Shown: positions 1 to 10,279, counted from the stretch's first letter. The stretch is 64,000 nucleotides of DNA from a bacterium (GCA_020853235.1 JADYZG010000007.1:1-64000), one strand, 5' to 3'. Made by a program: numbers and translations. Notes: generated by a model from the letters alone, not told the origin.

Positions 1-1690
<1,690 letters not shown>

Positions 1691-1785
1691 TTGGTCACAT
1701 ACCTATTCAGTAATTTTTTCAGGTTTTACCCGAAAGAATCACTGGAAGCAACGGAAGTTGCTATTCAATTATTAATAAACTAGAA

Positions 1786-1803
1786 TTCCTGCATTAGCAG
1801 GAA
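1786..1803 (+). terminator. hairpin after 23S rRNA
   Basis: A perfect 7-bp stem (TTCCTGC / GCAGGAA, loop ATTA) stands about 100 bases after the 23S end and is followed by an A-rich then T-rich stretch. It may end the rRNA transcript or mark a processing site. The T-tract is poor, so the terminator call is tentative. Confidence 0.4.
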
Positions 1804-1908
1804 AAGTTTCCATTTTTAATGAAATATAAGCTGGGGAATTCATATTTTATGAAAATAAAGCGAATGATTCTTTTTAGTTATCCAAAATTTACATTTACGA
1901 GTTCGTTT

Positions 1909-1930
1909 ACCGACCCAATCGGTGGTTTTT
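1909..1930 (+). terminator. second hairpin with T-tract
   Basis: Short inverted repeat ACCGA / TCGGT (loop CCCAA) followed by GGTTTTTG. It is a weak intrinsic-terminator shape between the 23S gene and the decayed gene starting at 1957. The rest of 1690-1956 shows no gene. Confidence 0.35.
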
Positions 1931-1956
1931 GACGGCTATTAGAATATACTATTGAT

Positions 1957-2355
1957 ATGATCAATGCAGAAGTTCAGGAAAAACTAGTCGAGTTGAACAA
2001 ATAAGATCAAAAATATCGTCGGCAATGGGAGAGCGGTGGTTCTGAAGTGATAAAACTTCATAAGGAAGGTAGCGCAAATATTGATAGTAGACATTTGACA
2101 AATTGGATTGATGCTATGAATATGCAGAGAGGTATCCCACAAGTATATGGTCAATACTTTGTAAATCGTGGAAAAGGCTATGAAATTTACCAAATAGAGA
2201 ATCTCCAAGAGCTGGACGAAAGAAGAAAAGGTATGGGGCATGAGTCTTTTGATGAACGAATACGTAATGTATTGGATTGATATCCTTTGGAAGATCAAAG
2301 GACGATTCTTGAGTCATATAAGAGAATTTTTGGTAAAGAGTTCAGTGTGAAGTAA
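1957..2355 (+). pseudogene. decayed gene with two in-frame stops (DUF6624-like)
   Basis: From ATG 1957 one reading frame gives 132 codons of protein-like sequence interrupted by TAA at 2002-2004 and TGA at 2278-2280, ending at TAA 2353-2355. The intact middle part (from 2047) carries RGIPQVYGQYFV and LDERRKGMGHESF, and the start carries DQKYRRQWE. These resemble the two ends of DUF6624-type proteins (DQxYR near the start, YGxQ and a dRRxxxGL motif near the end), a family of unknown function. A -10 like box TATACT (1945-1950) sits 6 bases before the ATG, as for the live genes here, so decay looks recent. TGA and TAA are normal stops elsewhere in the window, which argues against recoding. A sequencing error at two places cannot be excluded. 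The family assignment is a guess from memory of the motifs. Confidence 0.6.
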
Positions 2356-2408
2356 GAAATCCTATTATACGTGGTATAATTCTAAACATTTTATTAGTTT
2401 TCAATCGT

Positions 2409-4169
2409 ATGAAACGTTTCTTACAAGTATATTTAGAGTATTTCAAGTATACAAAACCCTATCGATTTCATTACATTATTTCTTGGCTTGGTGTTATCTT
2501 CCTGCTGGTGACATACAATATAAGCATTTTTGTTGTCGGTGATTTGGTAGATAAGATTGCAGCAGGCAATCAAAAGGTTTCCGAAGCAATCGTCTTGATT
2601 GGGATAACAATTTCGTTACCGTTACTCATTGAACCTTTTGCATTCTATATTAAATCTAGGATATTTTCCTCCATTTCACGAGATATCGTTAATACAGCAT
2701 ATAAGCGAATTATAACTTTGGATCATGCGTTCCATACCGCAAAGCAAACTGGAAAAGTCGCTTCTATGTTGATAACGGCACATAGTACTATTTTTATGTT
2801 TGTTTGGCAGACAGAATGGTTACTTGTTGAGAGTTTAGCGGGTTATGTCGTGCCTATTATCCTTGTCTATTTCATTAAACCGGAGCTTGGTATTGCTATG
2901 ACACTGATTCTTCTAATTTCGATGCCTGTACTTATTCAAATATTGAGGTGGAATATTCGGAGGAGAAGAAAGGTTAAAGACGCCGAATACAGTCGGACAG
3001 ATCTTATTCTTGATGGTATTAGCAATTACGAAACGATTCGTACTTTCAGCAGAGAATCAGAAGAGGTAGGACACGTTGAACGAAGCGTCGGTAAGTGGAA
3101 ATTCGCGGTGGATCGGTACGAGAATACTTTTAGAGCGATTGATTTCATTACTCGTCTTGTCGGAGTTAGCACATTTATTGCTGTTGCTTTTTTAGCTTAC
3201 CATTACTTCGAGTTAAGTGAACTTACGTTGGGTGCCTTTATTGTCGTTATTACGTATTTGATTCAACTTGTAGGAAGGCTAATTGGTGTTGTGTTTTCTT
3301 TGCGAGAAATAATTAAGAATCTTCCCATCGCAGATGACCTCTTTAGCCTTATCAACGAGAAGAATACAGTTAAAGAGGCGAGTAATCCAGTGAAGATCAA
3401 GATTCTAAAAGGGAAGGTACAATTTAAAAATGTTTTCTTTGGTTATGAGAAGAATAGAGGAATTCTTAGCAGACTTGATTTTTCAGTGAAATCTAAACAA
3501 AATATTGCTTTGGTTGGTCCGTCTGGTGGAGGAAAAAGTACTTGTGTGAAATTACTCATGAGATATTATGATGTAAAGAAAGGTACAATTTTGATTGATG
3601 ACATTGACATCAAGAAATATCCACTAGCTCATTTGAAAGAATCAATTGGTATTGTCCCTCAGGAGCCATCATTATTTAATAAAAGCATCCTTTACAATAT
3701 CGGGTACGCACTATGCTCCGATCCTGAAAAAACTGAGGGATACAAGCAGCAAATAATTGAAGCAAGCAAGCGAGCCTGCGTCTACGATTTTGTTATGAGT
3801 TTGCCGAACGGCTTTGATACTATCGTTGGCGAACGAGGAATCAAGCTTAGTGGTGGTCAGAAACAACGAATTGCAATAGCTCGAGTCCTCCTTAAAATGC
3901 CAAAAATTGTTATTTTCGATGAAGCAACAAGTATGCTCGATAGTGAAAGTGAGCAGGCGATAAAAATCGCATTTGCTGAACTTAGTAAAGATACCACGAC
4001 AATTGTTATTGCTCACAGACTTAGTACAATTATTAACTCTGACAAAATCCTGGTCATTGATAAGGGAAGGGTTCTTGAGAGGGGTACGCATAGGCAACTT
4101 ATTAAAAAGAAAGGTCTCTACTCGAGACTTTGGGACATTCAAAGTGGTGGATTTCAGAAGGCAAACTAA
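2409..4169 (+). CDS. ABC exporter, fused permease and ATPase
   Basis: A 586-residue half-transporter of the MsbA/MDR type. Residues 1-330 hold about six membrane segments; the ATPase domain follows with Walker A GPSGGGKS (370-377), Q-loop VPQEP, signature LSGGQ (480-484), Walker B with D504-E505, and switch histidine H536. All catalytic residues are present, so it should work as a homodimer, or as one half of a heterodimer, exporting a lipid, peptide or drug; the substrate cannot be told. A TATAAT box lies at 2375-2380, giving a leader of about 20 bases without a Shine-Dalgarno site. The 3' end overlaps the convergent GH18-like gene by 4 bp. The gene sits in the gap between 23S and 5S rRNA. 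Confidence 0.93.
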   Translation: MKRFLQVYLEYFKYTKPYRFHYIISWLGVIFLLVTYNISIFVVGDLVDKIAAGNQKVSEAIVLIGITISLPLLIEPFAFYIKSRIFSSISRDIVNTAYKRIITLDHAFHTAKQTGKVASMLITAHSTIFMFVWQTEWLLVESLAGYVVPIILVYFIKPELGIAMTLILLISMPVLIQILRWNIRRRRKVKDAEYSRTDLILDGISNYETIRTFSRESEEVGHVERSVGKWKFAVDRYENTFRAIDFITRLVGVSTFIAVAFLAYHYFELSELTLGAFIVVITYLIQLVGRLIGVVFSLREIIKNLPIADDLFSLINEKNTVKEASNPVKIKILKGKVQFKNVFFGYEKNRGILSRLDFSVKSKQNIALVGPSGGGKSTCVKLLMRYYDVKKGTILIDDIDIKKYPLAHLKESIGIVPQEPSLFNKSILYNIGYALCSDPEKTEGYKQQIIEASKRACVYDFVMSLPNGFDTIVGERGIKLSGGQKQRIAIARVLLKMPKIVIFDEATSMLDSESEQAIKIAFAELSKDTTTIVIAHRLSTIINSDKILVIDKGRVLERGTHRQLIKKKGLYSRLWDIQSGGFQKAN

Positions 4170-6037
4170 AGTCTCTCTCCACCAATTCTCCAATAACAAA
4201 CTCCCGTGATCCCGTATTTTTCGGCTAAATTAATACGGCTTTCAATAGATTGTTTATTGAGGTAATACATTATCCGTTCAACTCCGTTATACTTAAACTC
4301 TGCCCGCATCTCTTTTACCCATGGATCGTACTTTTCTCGATAGTAGCTGCTGTGTCTCTTTACGTAGTCAATGCTGTCATGTTGCAGAGATATGGTGTTT
4401 TTTAATTCTCCTGAAGAAAGTGACTTGTCGTTATTGCTGCCTGCAAGGTTAGAGGTTTTTGGTTTTGGCCACCCGTGTGAATACAAAGGTAATGCTAAAA
4501 CGATTTTCTCCCCAGGCATCTTGCTTAAAGCGTACTTGATAAGTGTCTCGTTCCATTGTACAGGAGAGAGTGGACCAGGTTGTAAGCTGCCTTGTCCTGT
4601 ATAATCATAGGCCATAATACGGAATTCATCTACAACTGCTCCAATTGCCTGCCAATCTTGTGCTTGGTGAGTTTGTGGTAAAAATGAATATATGCGTCGA
4701 TCATCAATTTTTGGAATAGCAGTAAACGAGAGAATTTTCCCATTTTTGTGCAACTTATCTGCTAATTTCGTAACAAAAGTGATTAGTAATTCTTTATCTG
4801 CTTCGTAGGTACTTTCATAATCGAGATCAATGCCATCATATTCGTAAGTATTCACTGTCTTCATAATTTCAGCGATGTGCTTGTCCATATTCTTGTTAAG
4901 CACTTCTTTAACAACATCCGCATCAAAAGTTGAAATTGTTGGAATGAGTTTGATTTTGTTGTCTTTTACAATCTTGAGTAACGCAGGAGAGTTGAGGGTT
5001 GCTCGTTTATCTAGTGTGCCATTTTTATTGAGAATAAACCAAACTGGAGAGACAGTATACCATTTCTTGGGATTCTTACGTAATGATTCTAATGCCTCAT
5101 TCATTCCCCAATCGGGTATCCAGGTCATTTGTTTTGTTTTTGTTGTAGTTGTTGGTGACTCGATTGAGGTTGGTGGAATATAACTAAATACTTTCTCGAC
5201 AATAAACGGATCAGCAAAGGTTGTTTTATCAATTTTGTACCAAAATCGTACTTTTGTTGTCAGTAATTGTTGTTTAACTTCACTAACTGGCATGTAGTAG
5301 CCACCATTTGTTGCTGCAGCAAGCTTTCCAGATGCGTAAATACGCTTTCTAGATGCGTTGAGCACCTCAATACTGTAATGAGAAATTCGTAATGGATACG
5401 GTGGAGTTTTCCATGTGAAAATATACGTTCCAAGTCGGTTCTCAATAATTACCTCAGGAAAAGTAAAAAGAGAGAGGAGCGGTGAGGCTGGGCTGTAGAT
5501 ATAGGACATTTCATCCTTCTGTCTAAGAAGATTGTTGAATGAATTCTGACAATTTTCAGTTTTTATATCACATTGCAGCCTCTCTATATTCTTTATTTTT
5601 TGTTCTTCTAAACACTCTTCTTTTGCGATATAATTGAGTTCTTTTAATGGCACACTCTCAATGTCTGATGTGTTTGCTAATTTAGAATTTTTGCAATATT
5701 TGTAACCAAAATAGATGTCTGTATCTGACAGTCGATCGTTTACTATAAGTTTCTGTTCTTCGGTTGCGTCCGGCATGATAATGCTGTTAACATCACTGTC
5801 CTTAATCTGGTTAATTTCTTCTGCATTTAAAGCGTATCCTGCAGGTATTATCAAGAAGATTGGTGTCGGTTCTGGAGGTTGTTCTGTTACGGTTGGAGTT
5901 ACTTCAGCGATATTAATATGCAATAATGACTCAATTTCGAGTGTTTTCTTATTGCTGTAGGTATACCAAAAAATTCCTGAAACCATCGCAATTATGAGCA
6001 CTCCCACGCCGAGTAGGAATATCTGCTTTTTAGTCAT
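4166..6037 (-). CDS. membrane-anchored GH18-family glycosidase-like protein
   Basis: 623 residues. One membrane segment near residues 7-25 is followed by a Pro/Thr-rich linker, an uncharacterised middle region, and from about residue 303 to the end a GH18 (chitinase-like TIM barrel) domain. The family motif reads DGIDLDYE, with the catalytic glutamate at 408 and the DxDxE aspartates intact. Downstream FRIMAYDYTG and a C-terminal YWRIGGE region also fit GH18 proteins of the spore/cell-wall YaaH type. It probably cleaves or binds N-acetylglucosamine-containing polymer at the cell surface. A TATAAT box (6043-6048, minus strand) lies 5 bases before the ATG, so the mRNA should be leaderless. The domain call is strong; the substrate is inference. 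Confidence 0.85.
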   Translation of the reverse strand: MTKKQIFLLGVGVLIIAMVSGIFWYTYSNKKTLEIESLLHINIAEVTPTVTEQPPEPTPIFLIIPAGYALNAEEINQIKDSDVNSIIMPDATEEQKLIVNDRLSDTDIYFGYKYCKNSKLANTSDIESVPLKELNYIAKEECLEEQKIKNIERLQCDIKTENCQNSFNNLLRQKDEMSYIYSPASPLLSLFTFPEVIIENRLGTYIFTWKTPPYPLRISHYSIEVLNASRKRIYASGKLAAATNGGYYMPVSEVKQQLLTTKVRFWYKIDKTTFADPFIVEKVFSYIPPTSIESPTTTTKTKQMTWIPDWGMNEALESLRKNPKKWYTVSPVWFILNKNGTLDKRATLNSPALLKIVKDNKIKLIPTISTFDADVVKEVLNKNMDKHIAEIMKTVNTYEYDGIDLDYESTYEADKELLITFVTKLADKLHKNGKILSFTAIPKIDDRRIYSFLPQTHQAQDWQAIGAVVDEFRIMAYDYTGQGSLQPGPLSPVQWNETLIKYALSKMPGEKIVLALPLYSHGWPKPKTSNLAGSNNDKSLSSGELKNTISLQHDSIDYVKRHSSYYREKYDPWVKEMRAEFKYNGVERIMYYLNKQSIESRINLAEKYGITGVCYWRIGGERL

Positions 6038-6071
6038 AACTTATTATACTCGAAGAGTGCCCCATATGATA

Positions 6072-6100
6072 TTGCCAAGCCATATTTGCCGTGTTATAAT
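6072..6100 (+). promoter_or_regulatory. promoter of the 5S rRNA gene
   Basis: TTGCCA (6072-6077), a 17-base spacer and a perfect TATAAT (6095-6100). The predicted start falls on the first base of 5S rRNA at about 6106, so the 5S gene is transcribed on its own. Confidence 0.85.
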
Positions 6101-6105
6101 CCTTT

Positions 6106-6221
6106 GCTTGGTGACTAGAGCGGAGTGGACCCACCCGATCCCTTTCCGAACTCGGAAGTGAAACACTCCAGCGCCGAAGATACTTGGATATTTCTCCTGG
6201 GAAAATAGGTCGTTGCCAAGC
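6106..6221 (+). rRNA. rrf: 5S ribosomal RNA
   Basis: About 116 bases with the closing helix GCTTGGTGAC / GTTGCCAAGC, the loop B/C stretch CCCACCCGATCCCTTTCCGAACTC and the GAAGTGAAAC segment typical of bacterial 5S rRNA. It is followed by CTTTTTATTATCTTTTT, which may end transcription. It lies about 4.4 kb downstream of the 23S gene with two protein genes between, one of them on the opposite strand, so it cannot belong to a simple 16S-23S-5S transcript. Confidence 0.95.
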
Positions 6222-6332
6222 TTTTTATTATCTTTTTGGTTTTCTCTCGTCCTACGAAAAAATACATAGTATTATTTTGGCACAGTTCTGAACTAAAAAT
6301 CAAAATGATAATGATAACTATTTTCAGAGCTA

Positions 6333-7430
6333 TTAATTGTTGAGGATATTTTCTGCGTTCTCTGGGTCTCGTGCCATACTATCAAAGGTCAGGAGTGCCA
6401 CGACAACATCATTTTTTCTTTTTAAAACCCGTTCGAAAGGAATATCGTGAATTTTTGTTGCAATCGTTTTTACTTTACCAAATTGACCTAATTCATCAGC
6501 CAGAAAGTTAATTGCAGGAGAAAGTTTTATTAGCTTTTCTGCAGCTTCTTTGGCCTCCGCCTCGGACTTCTTGTACTGACTGGTCAATAGTATTGTTAAT
6601 TTTTTTCTGAGTTCCTTATCGTGGAAATATTTGACCAATAATTGCTGTGAGGTAGAAACAATATTTTGTGCAATCATGTACACGGAAACTATAGTTGGAA
6701 GTGGCACCATGCTGAGAGTAATCATAATTGGCATAACAAAGAGTGTAGAAGCGTTCAGTGATGAAGTGAATGCTTCTTGCATTGCTTCAGTATCTGATTT
6801 TTCAGTTCCAGGCTTTTTGAGTTTAGGAACTTGTGTATTCATAATCTTGGTAGATACCCAGGTTGGGAGAATATTGGATAAGCCTAAGAGAATAAGGAGT
6901 ATGAGGTAAGGAAGTGTCGTTAGGGTGAAAATACCATGTGTAAATGAACTTCCGGGTGTTGTTAAGAGGTGAAGTCCGAGTAAATCAGTGGAGAATGCTG
7001 TTTGTCCGGTAGCTTGTAATTGCTGCGCAACGTAAGGATAGAGACCAGGCATGTTTGCAGGTGTTACTCCTGATTTGGTGAATGCTAATACTGATTGATA
7101 GAGTGCGATAAGTATCGGGATTTGAATCAAGAAGTTGGTAAAACAACCAAGTGGATTATAGTTTATTTCTTTGTAAATTTCTTGTTGCGCTTTTGCCATT
7201 CCTGTCGGATCATTCTTGAATTTTTCTTTTAGTTCGTCGAGTCTTGGTTGAATTGCGCGAACCTTTTTGGTGTCTCGGTACTGCTTCGCAACCATTGGCC
7301 ACATAAGGATGCGAATTATGACGATTAGAGTAAATGTGCTTAATCCTAAACTTCCTGATAATACATACAAGTAAGTCAGTAAGTTGTGAATAGGGCCGTA
7401 GATTAAAAGATTCCAAATGTTGCTGATCAT
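6333..7430 (-). CDS. yidC: YidC/Oxa1 membrane protein insertase
   Basis: 365 residues from the ATG at 7430. It has the Gram-positive-type layout: no large periplasmic domain, an early membrane segment, the cytoplasmic hairpin (QPRLDELKEKF...), then TM segments with NPLGCFTNFLIQIPI and a charged C-terminal tail. It inserts membrane proteins alone or with Sec. An upstream TTG at 7466 would add 12 residues, but that TTG is the first triplet of a -35 hexamer TTGCGA, placed 17 bases from TACAAT (7438-7443), which itself is 7 bases before the ATG. The ATG is therefore preferred and the mRNA is probably leaderless. It follows rnpA and yidD but keeps its own promoter. Stop is TAA. Confidence 0.93.
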   Translation of the reverse strand: MISNIWNLLIYGPIHNLLTYLYVLSGSLGLSTFTLIVIIRILMWPMVAKQYRDTKKVRAIQPRLDELKEKFKNDPTGMAKAQQEIYKEINYNPLGCFTNFLIQIPILIALYQSVLAFTKSGVTPANMPGLYPYVAQQLQATGQTAFSTDLLGLHLLTTPGSSFTHGIFTLTTLPYLILLILLGLSNILPTWVSTKIMNTQVPKLKKPGTEKSDTEAMQEAFTSSLNASTLFVMPIMITLSMVPLPTIVSVYMIAQNIVSTSQQLLVKYFHDKELRKKLTILLTSQYKKSEAEAKEAAEKLIKLSPAINFLADELGQFGKVKTIATKIHDIPFERVLKRKNDVVVALLTFDSMARDPENAENILNN

Positions 7431-7437
7431 AGTCGTT

Positions 7438-7466
7438 ATTGTAGGGTGTTTCTGTTGCTTTCGCAA
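7438..7466 (-). promoter_or_regulatory. yidC promoter
   Basis: On the minus strand: -35 TTGCGA (7466-7461), 17-base spacer, -10 TACAAT (7443-7438), then 7 bases to the ATG at 7430. It decides the start codon of yidC. Confidence 0.7.
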
Positions 7467-7573
7467 GTATAAGAGGATAGTAGTATCAAACTTGTACTTG
7501 ACAGCAACTTCACTTGTGTTAGTATGACTCTATTCGGCACTGCCCCGCTGAATATTTTTAATGTTTCATGATT

Positions 7574-7798
7574 CTATGGTACCTTGTCTATTTTTCCTGA
7601 CTTGGTCATGAACGGATTACATCGAAAGATCCGCCAAATTGTTAACGTTACCCCATATAACCCGTGTTTTTCGATCGCTTCTTTTCCATATTCTGAGCAG
7701 GTAGGAATAAACCTGCAGGTGGCTCGATGGTTAGGACCATGGTCCGGCGAGAGGGTTTTTTGGTATACACTAATTACCCAAGAAAAAAAATGTTTCAT
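7574..7798 (-). CDS. yidD: YidD membrane protein insertion efficiency factor
   Basis: 74 residues with the complete family signature: [36 protein letters not shown] and the final GKIDKVP. YidD is a small membrane-associated helper of YidC-dependent insertion. Its ATG overlaps the TGA stop of rnpA (ATGA), so the two are translationally coupled. About 140 bases separate it from yidC. Confidence 0.95.
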   Translation of the reverse strand: MKHFFSWVISVYQKTLSPDHGPNHRATCRFIPTCSEYGKEAIEKHGLYGVTLTIWRIFRCNPFMTKSGKIDKVP

Positions 7799-8124
7799 GT
7801 CGTGAGTGTCATGAGGGCGTTTTGTAATTGCTCTTTTAGCTCCACAGTTACTGTGCGTTCTTTACAAATCCACATCCAGTTATAACTTGTCAAAACATCC
7901 TTTTTTAAGGTATCTCGTAACAATTGTCGAAGAATGCGCTTGTTGTAGTTACGTGCAACAGCTGTAGGGGAAATTTTTTTAGAAACGCTAACGATAATAC
8001 AGGGTTTTTTTACGTTATCGCTACTTTCCCTAGGTGTATACATGAGTGTTATGTTATCAACTTTAATCTTCTTATGATGGGATAGAATCTTCTGTCCAAT
8101 AATCTGTTTGGGTGATAGCTTCAT
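7795..8124 (-). CDS. rnpA: ribonuclease P protein component
   Basis: 109 residues. The RNR-type basic helix reads [15 protein letters not shown] (about residues 57-71), the hallmark of bacterial RnpA, which binds RNase P RNA for tRNA 5' maturation. The stop is TGA, overlapping the start of yidD. A -10 like TAGAAT (8134-8139) lies 9 bases before the ATG. The usual upstream neighbour rpmH (L34) is missing: the next gene upstream is ybaB, divergent, only 39 bp away. Confidence 0.9.
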   Translation of the reverse strand: MKLSPKQIIGQKILSHHKKIKVDNITLMYTPRESSDNVKKPCIIVSVSKKISPTAVARNYNKRILRQLLRDTLKKDVLTSYNWMWICKERTVTVELKEQLQNALMTLTT

Positions 8125-8163
8125 AGTGTTTGTATTCTATCATGTTTCTGCTACAATGCTCAT

Positions 8164-8466
8164 ATGTTCGGATTAGAAAAATTCGGTAAAATGGCTGAAA
8201 CCGTAAAGCAAGCCAAACAACAACAAGCAAAGATGAAAGTGATTCAAGCAATTGGTGAATCGAAAAATCATCTTGTTAAAGTTCATCTTAATGGATTACA
8301 AGAGTTAGTAAATATTACGATTGACGAATCGTTACTTTCTCCGGCAAAGGCAAAAGAATTAAAAAATTCTATTACAGAAGCCTACAAAGACGCACAGCAA
8401 AAACTCCAGAAAGAACTGATGAAGGGCATGGACATGGAACAAATGAAGAAACTTCTCGGAATGTAA
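8164..8466 (+). CDS. ybaB: YbaB/EbfC family nucleoid-associated protein
   Basis: 100 residues, the normal length for the family: a long N-terminal helix rich in Gln/Lys (residues 5-30), a central beta segment (HLVKVHLNGLQELVNITID) and a C-terminal helix ending in a Met/Lys-rich tail. Members bind DNA as dimers. Linkage to recR 20 bp downstream is classical. TACAAT at 8152-8157 lies 6 bases before the ATG and TTTGTA 17 bases further upstream, so the transcript should begin at the ATG. Confidence 0.9.
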   Translation: MFGLEKFGKMAETVKQAKQQQAKMKVIQAIGESKNHLVKVHLNGLQELVNITIDESLLSPAKAKELKNSITEAYKDAQQKLQKELMKGMDMEQMKKLLGM

Positions 8467-8486
8467 GATAGCATCCCCTATGCAAC

Positions 8487-9116
8487 ATGGGCGTTATTCC
8501 TAAATCTCTCAAAACTTTAACGCTTGAATTGCAACGACTGCCGGGTATCGGGTCAAAATCGGCGAGAAGAATAGCATATTTTTTGTTTTCATTGCCTGAA
8601 GAAAGACTAAGTTTCCTTGGTGATTCGCTTAAGGGTCTGAAACATAGCGTGACGATGTGTTCATTTTGCCGTATCCTTGCAGATACAAACCCATGTGATA
8701 TTTGTGGAGATGTTACTAGAGAAGTAAGTTCAATCTGTATCGTTGCCGATCATATGGACGTCTATGCAATAGAGCGCACAGCGGGCTATAAAGGGATGTA
8801 TTACGTTCTTGGTGGTTTGCTTTCGCCGATTAAAGGTCATGGACCTGAAGACATAGCAGTTGAAGGATTACTGAAAAGGGTTCATCAACTCAAGAAAATT
8901 CAGAGGCAGGGTGTAAAACTCGAGTTGATTTTTGCCCTTAGTCCAACTACAGAAGGGCAGACGACAGCACTGTATCTTAAGGAAGAGATTATGAACGAAT
9001 TTGGTGATGATGTTTTATTATCACGTGTGGCAGTCGGCATTTCCGTAGGTACTGACATTGATTATGTTGATACGTATACTCTTCAAGAATCACTAAAGGG
9101 GAGATCGTCACTCTAA
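8487..9116 (+). CDS. recR: recombination protein RecR
   Basis: 209 residues. Order: helix-hairpin-helix (LPGIGSKSARR, 18-28), C4 zinc finger (C58, C61, C70, C73), Toprim domain (SICIVADHMDVYAIERT), and the Walker-B-like C-terminal region with ALSPTTEGQTTALYL. It acts with RecO/RecF loading RecA at gaps. It lies 20 bp after ybaB without a Shine-Dalgarno site and is probably co-transcribed. Another ATG at 8479 is out of frame. Confidence 0.96.
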   Translation: MGVIPKSLKTLTLELQRLPGIGSKSARRIAYFLFSLPEERLSFLGDSLKGLKHSVTMCSFCRILADTNPCDICGDVTREVSSICIVADHMDVYAIERTAGYKGMYYVLGGLLSPIKGHGPEDIAVEGLLKRVHQLKKIQRQGVKLELIFALSPTTEGQTTALYLKEEIMNEFGDDVLLSRVAVGISVGTDIDYVDTYTLQESLKGRSSL

Positions 9117-9279
9117 TCTTGGATGTAGACTAATTAGCAGATATATGAGTTATTGCTTTTCGGTAAGAGAGGCGCTCGTTTATTGGGATACGGCGCAATC
9201 ATTTGCCGTTTGTAATTTTCTAAATTCTTATCAAATTCTCGTTGTTGGATAGGTTTAGCAAAGAATAAGAAGCATATGA

Positions 9280-9309
9280 TTGTTAAATCAAGTCCAAATT
9301 GTGTATAAT
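9280..9309 (+). promoter_or_regulatory. tRNA-Lys promoter
   Basis: TTGTTA (9280-9285), 18-base spacer, TATAAT (9304-9309). The predicted start is about 9316, just before the tRNA. The stretch 9117-9279 before it shows no gene. Confidence 0.75.
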
Positions 9310-9317
9310 TCACTTGT

Positions 9318-9389
9318 GGACCGTTAGCTCAGTGGTAGAGCAGGCGACTCTTAATCGCTCGGTCGGGGGTTCGAATCTCTCACGGTCCA
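9318..9389 (+). tRNA. tRNA-Lys (anticodon CTT)
   Basis: A full cloverleaf: acceptor GGACCGT / ACGGTCC, D-arm GCTC-AGTGGTAGA-GC, anticodon stem GGCGA / TCGCT with loop CTCTTAA (anticodon CTT), variable CGGTC, T-arm GGGGG-TTCGAAT-CTCTC, discriminator A. CCA is not encoded (TTTT follows), matching the CCA-adding enzyme at 26773. The T-rich run after it can serve as terminator. Confidence 0.97.
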
Positions 9390-9699
9390 TTTTTCTTTTC
9401 CTCTCACTCCCTATTAGAAACAAACAAGTTGTTTCTCATGACGGTCATGAACCGGAAAATCAAAATGAACATGTCAGAGAGCAGAAAAGAGAAGTATATT
9501 TGGAAGATGAAGAAACTTAAGTGAAATGTAACCAGTTATTACAATTTATGCAGAGCCAGGTCGGGTAAACCCTCTGAGAAAAATTATTCATCTTCGAGGT
9601 GTGCATAGTAAGTCCGAAAGTATTCGAGCGACTGAATCGCGTGAGTAAAGGTATTATCGGTTTTTTGCATTCTTTGCCTTTTTTTTGTACGCTTATCTC
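9390..9699 (+). other. intergenic stretch, no gene supported
   Basis: After the tRNA T-run come an 8-bp hairpin (AGAAACAA / TTGTTTCT near 9415-9436) and a short palindrome CATGACGGTCATG. No reading frame here looks like a protein; a frame spanning the tRNA is a chance product. The end of the stretch holds the promoter of the methyltransferase gene: TTGCAT (9665-9670), 17 bases, TACGCT (9688-9693), 6 bases, ATG. Confidence 0.5.
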
Positions 9700-10269
9700 A
9701 TGTTGTGGCTTGTAATTATTCCGATTTCGATCATCTGGGTACTTGGATTGCTGTATCTCCTTCTGGTGGTGTACTACCGATTATCACGGAAAGAAATCTT
9801 TGTACCATTTATCCCAGCGGACAAAAGAGGTATCGATATGATGTGTGAAGCAGTAGGATTGCAAGGAACAGAATCTGTAGTTGATGTCGGTTCAGGATGG
9901 GGAAGTATTGTTTTTCACTTACTAGATACATACCCCAGGCTTGCTGTTACAGGGATAGAGTTAAACCCACTTTTATACTTACTGAGCATGTTACGGAAGA
10001 CTATTTTTTACCCTAATCGGAATATAAAGTTGTGCAGAGGTGATGCAGAAAAATTTTCATACAAGAACTTTGATGTCGTATTCCTTTTTATGCTATCTCC
10101 ATTTGTTAATAAGGTACTTGCTCCAAAACTTGAAACAGAATTGCGTATTGGCGCACAAGTTGTTTCATATGTTTTTAGGATGAAATCAAACAAGTTTAAA
10201 GAAACGAGAGTTAAACTTCTCGAACATGGGTGGAAAAGCGCTGTGTATGTTTACGAAAAGATTGTCTAA
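9700..10269 (+). CDS. membrane-anchored SAM-dependent methyltransferase
   Basis: 189 residues from ATG 9700. Residues 1-30 form one membrane segment; then comes a class I methyltransferase fold with motif I VVDVGSGWGSIVFHL, an acidic residue after the second strand (TGIELNP) and a post-motif region RGDAEKF. The layout (single N-terminal TM then a compact Rossmann domain) resembles FAM173/DOT1-like lysine methyltransferases, but substrate is unknown. A TTG at 9685 would add five residues; the promoter hexamers TTGCAT-N17-TACGCT end 6 bases before the ATG, so I choose the ATG. It is the last gene before a minus-strand FemAB gene 10 bp away (convergent). Confidence 0.8.
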   Translation: MLWLVIIPISIIWVLGLLYLLLVVYYRLSRKEIFVPFIPADKRGIDMMCEAVGLQGTESVVDVGSGWGSIVFHLLDTYPRLAVTGIELNPLLYLLSMLRKTIFYPNRNIKLCRGDAEKFSYKNFDVVFLFMLSPFVNKVLAPKLETELRIGAQVVSYVFRMKSNKFKETRVKLLEHGWKSAVYVYEKIV

Positions 10270-10279
10270 CTATCTACCT

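Noticed and set aside
2278-2280. TGA recoding (Gly or Trp) suggested by the interrupted frame
   Set aside because: TGA is a normal stop in rnpA and in the first YdjC gene (both ATGA overlaps), and the same frame also has a TAA.
7498-7528. TTGACA on the plus strand in the yidD-yidC gap
   Set aside because: No good -10 box at 16-18 bases (only TATGAC at 19) and no plus-strand gene follows.
9299-9520. 73-codon frame covering the tRNA-Lys
   Set aside because: It reads through a clear tRNA and has no family pattern.
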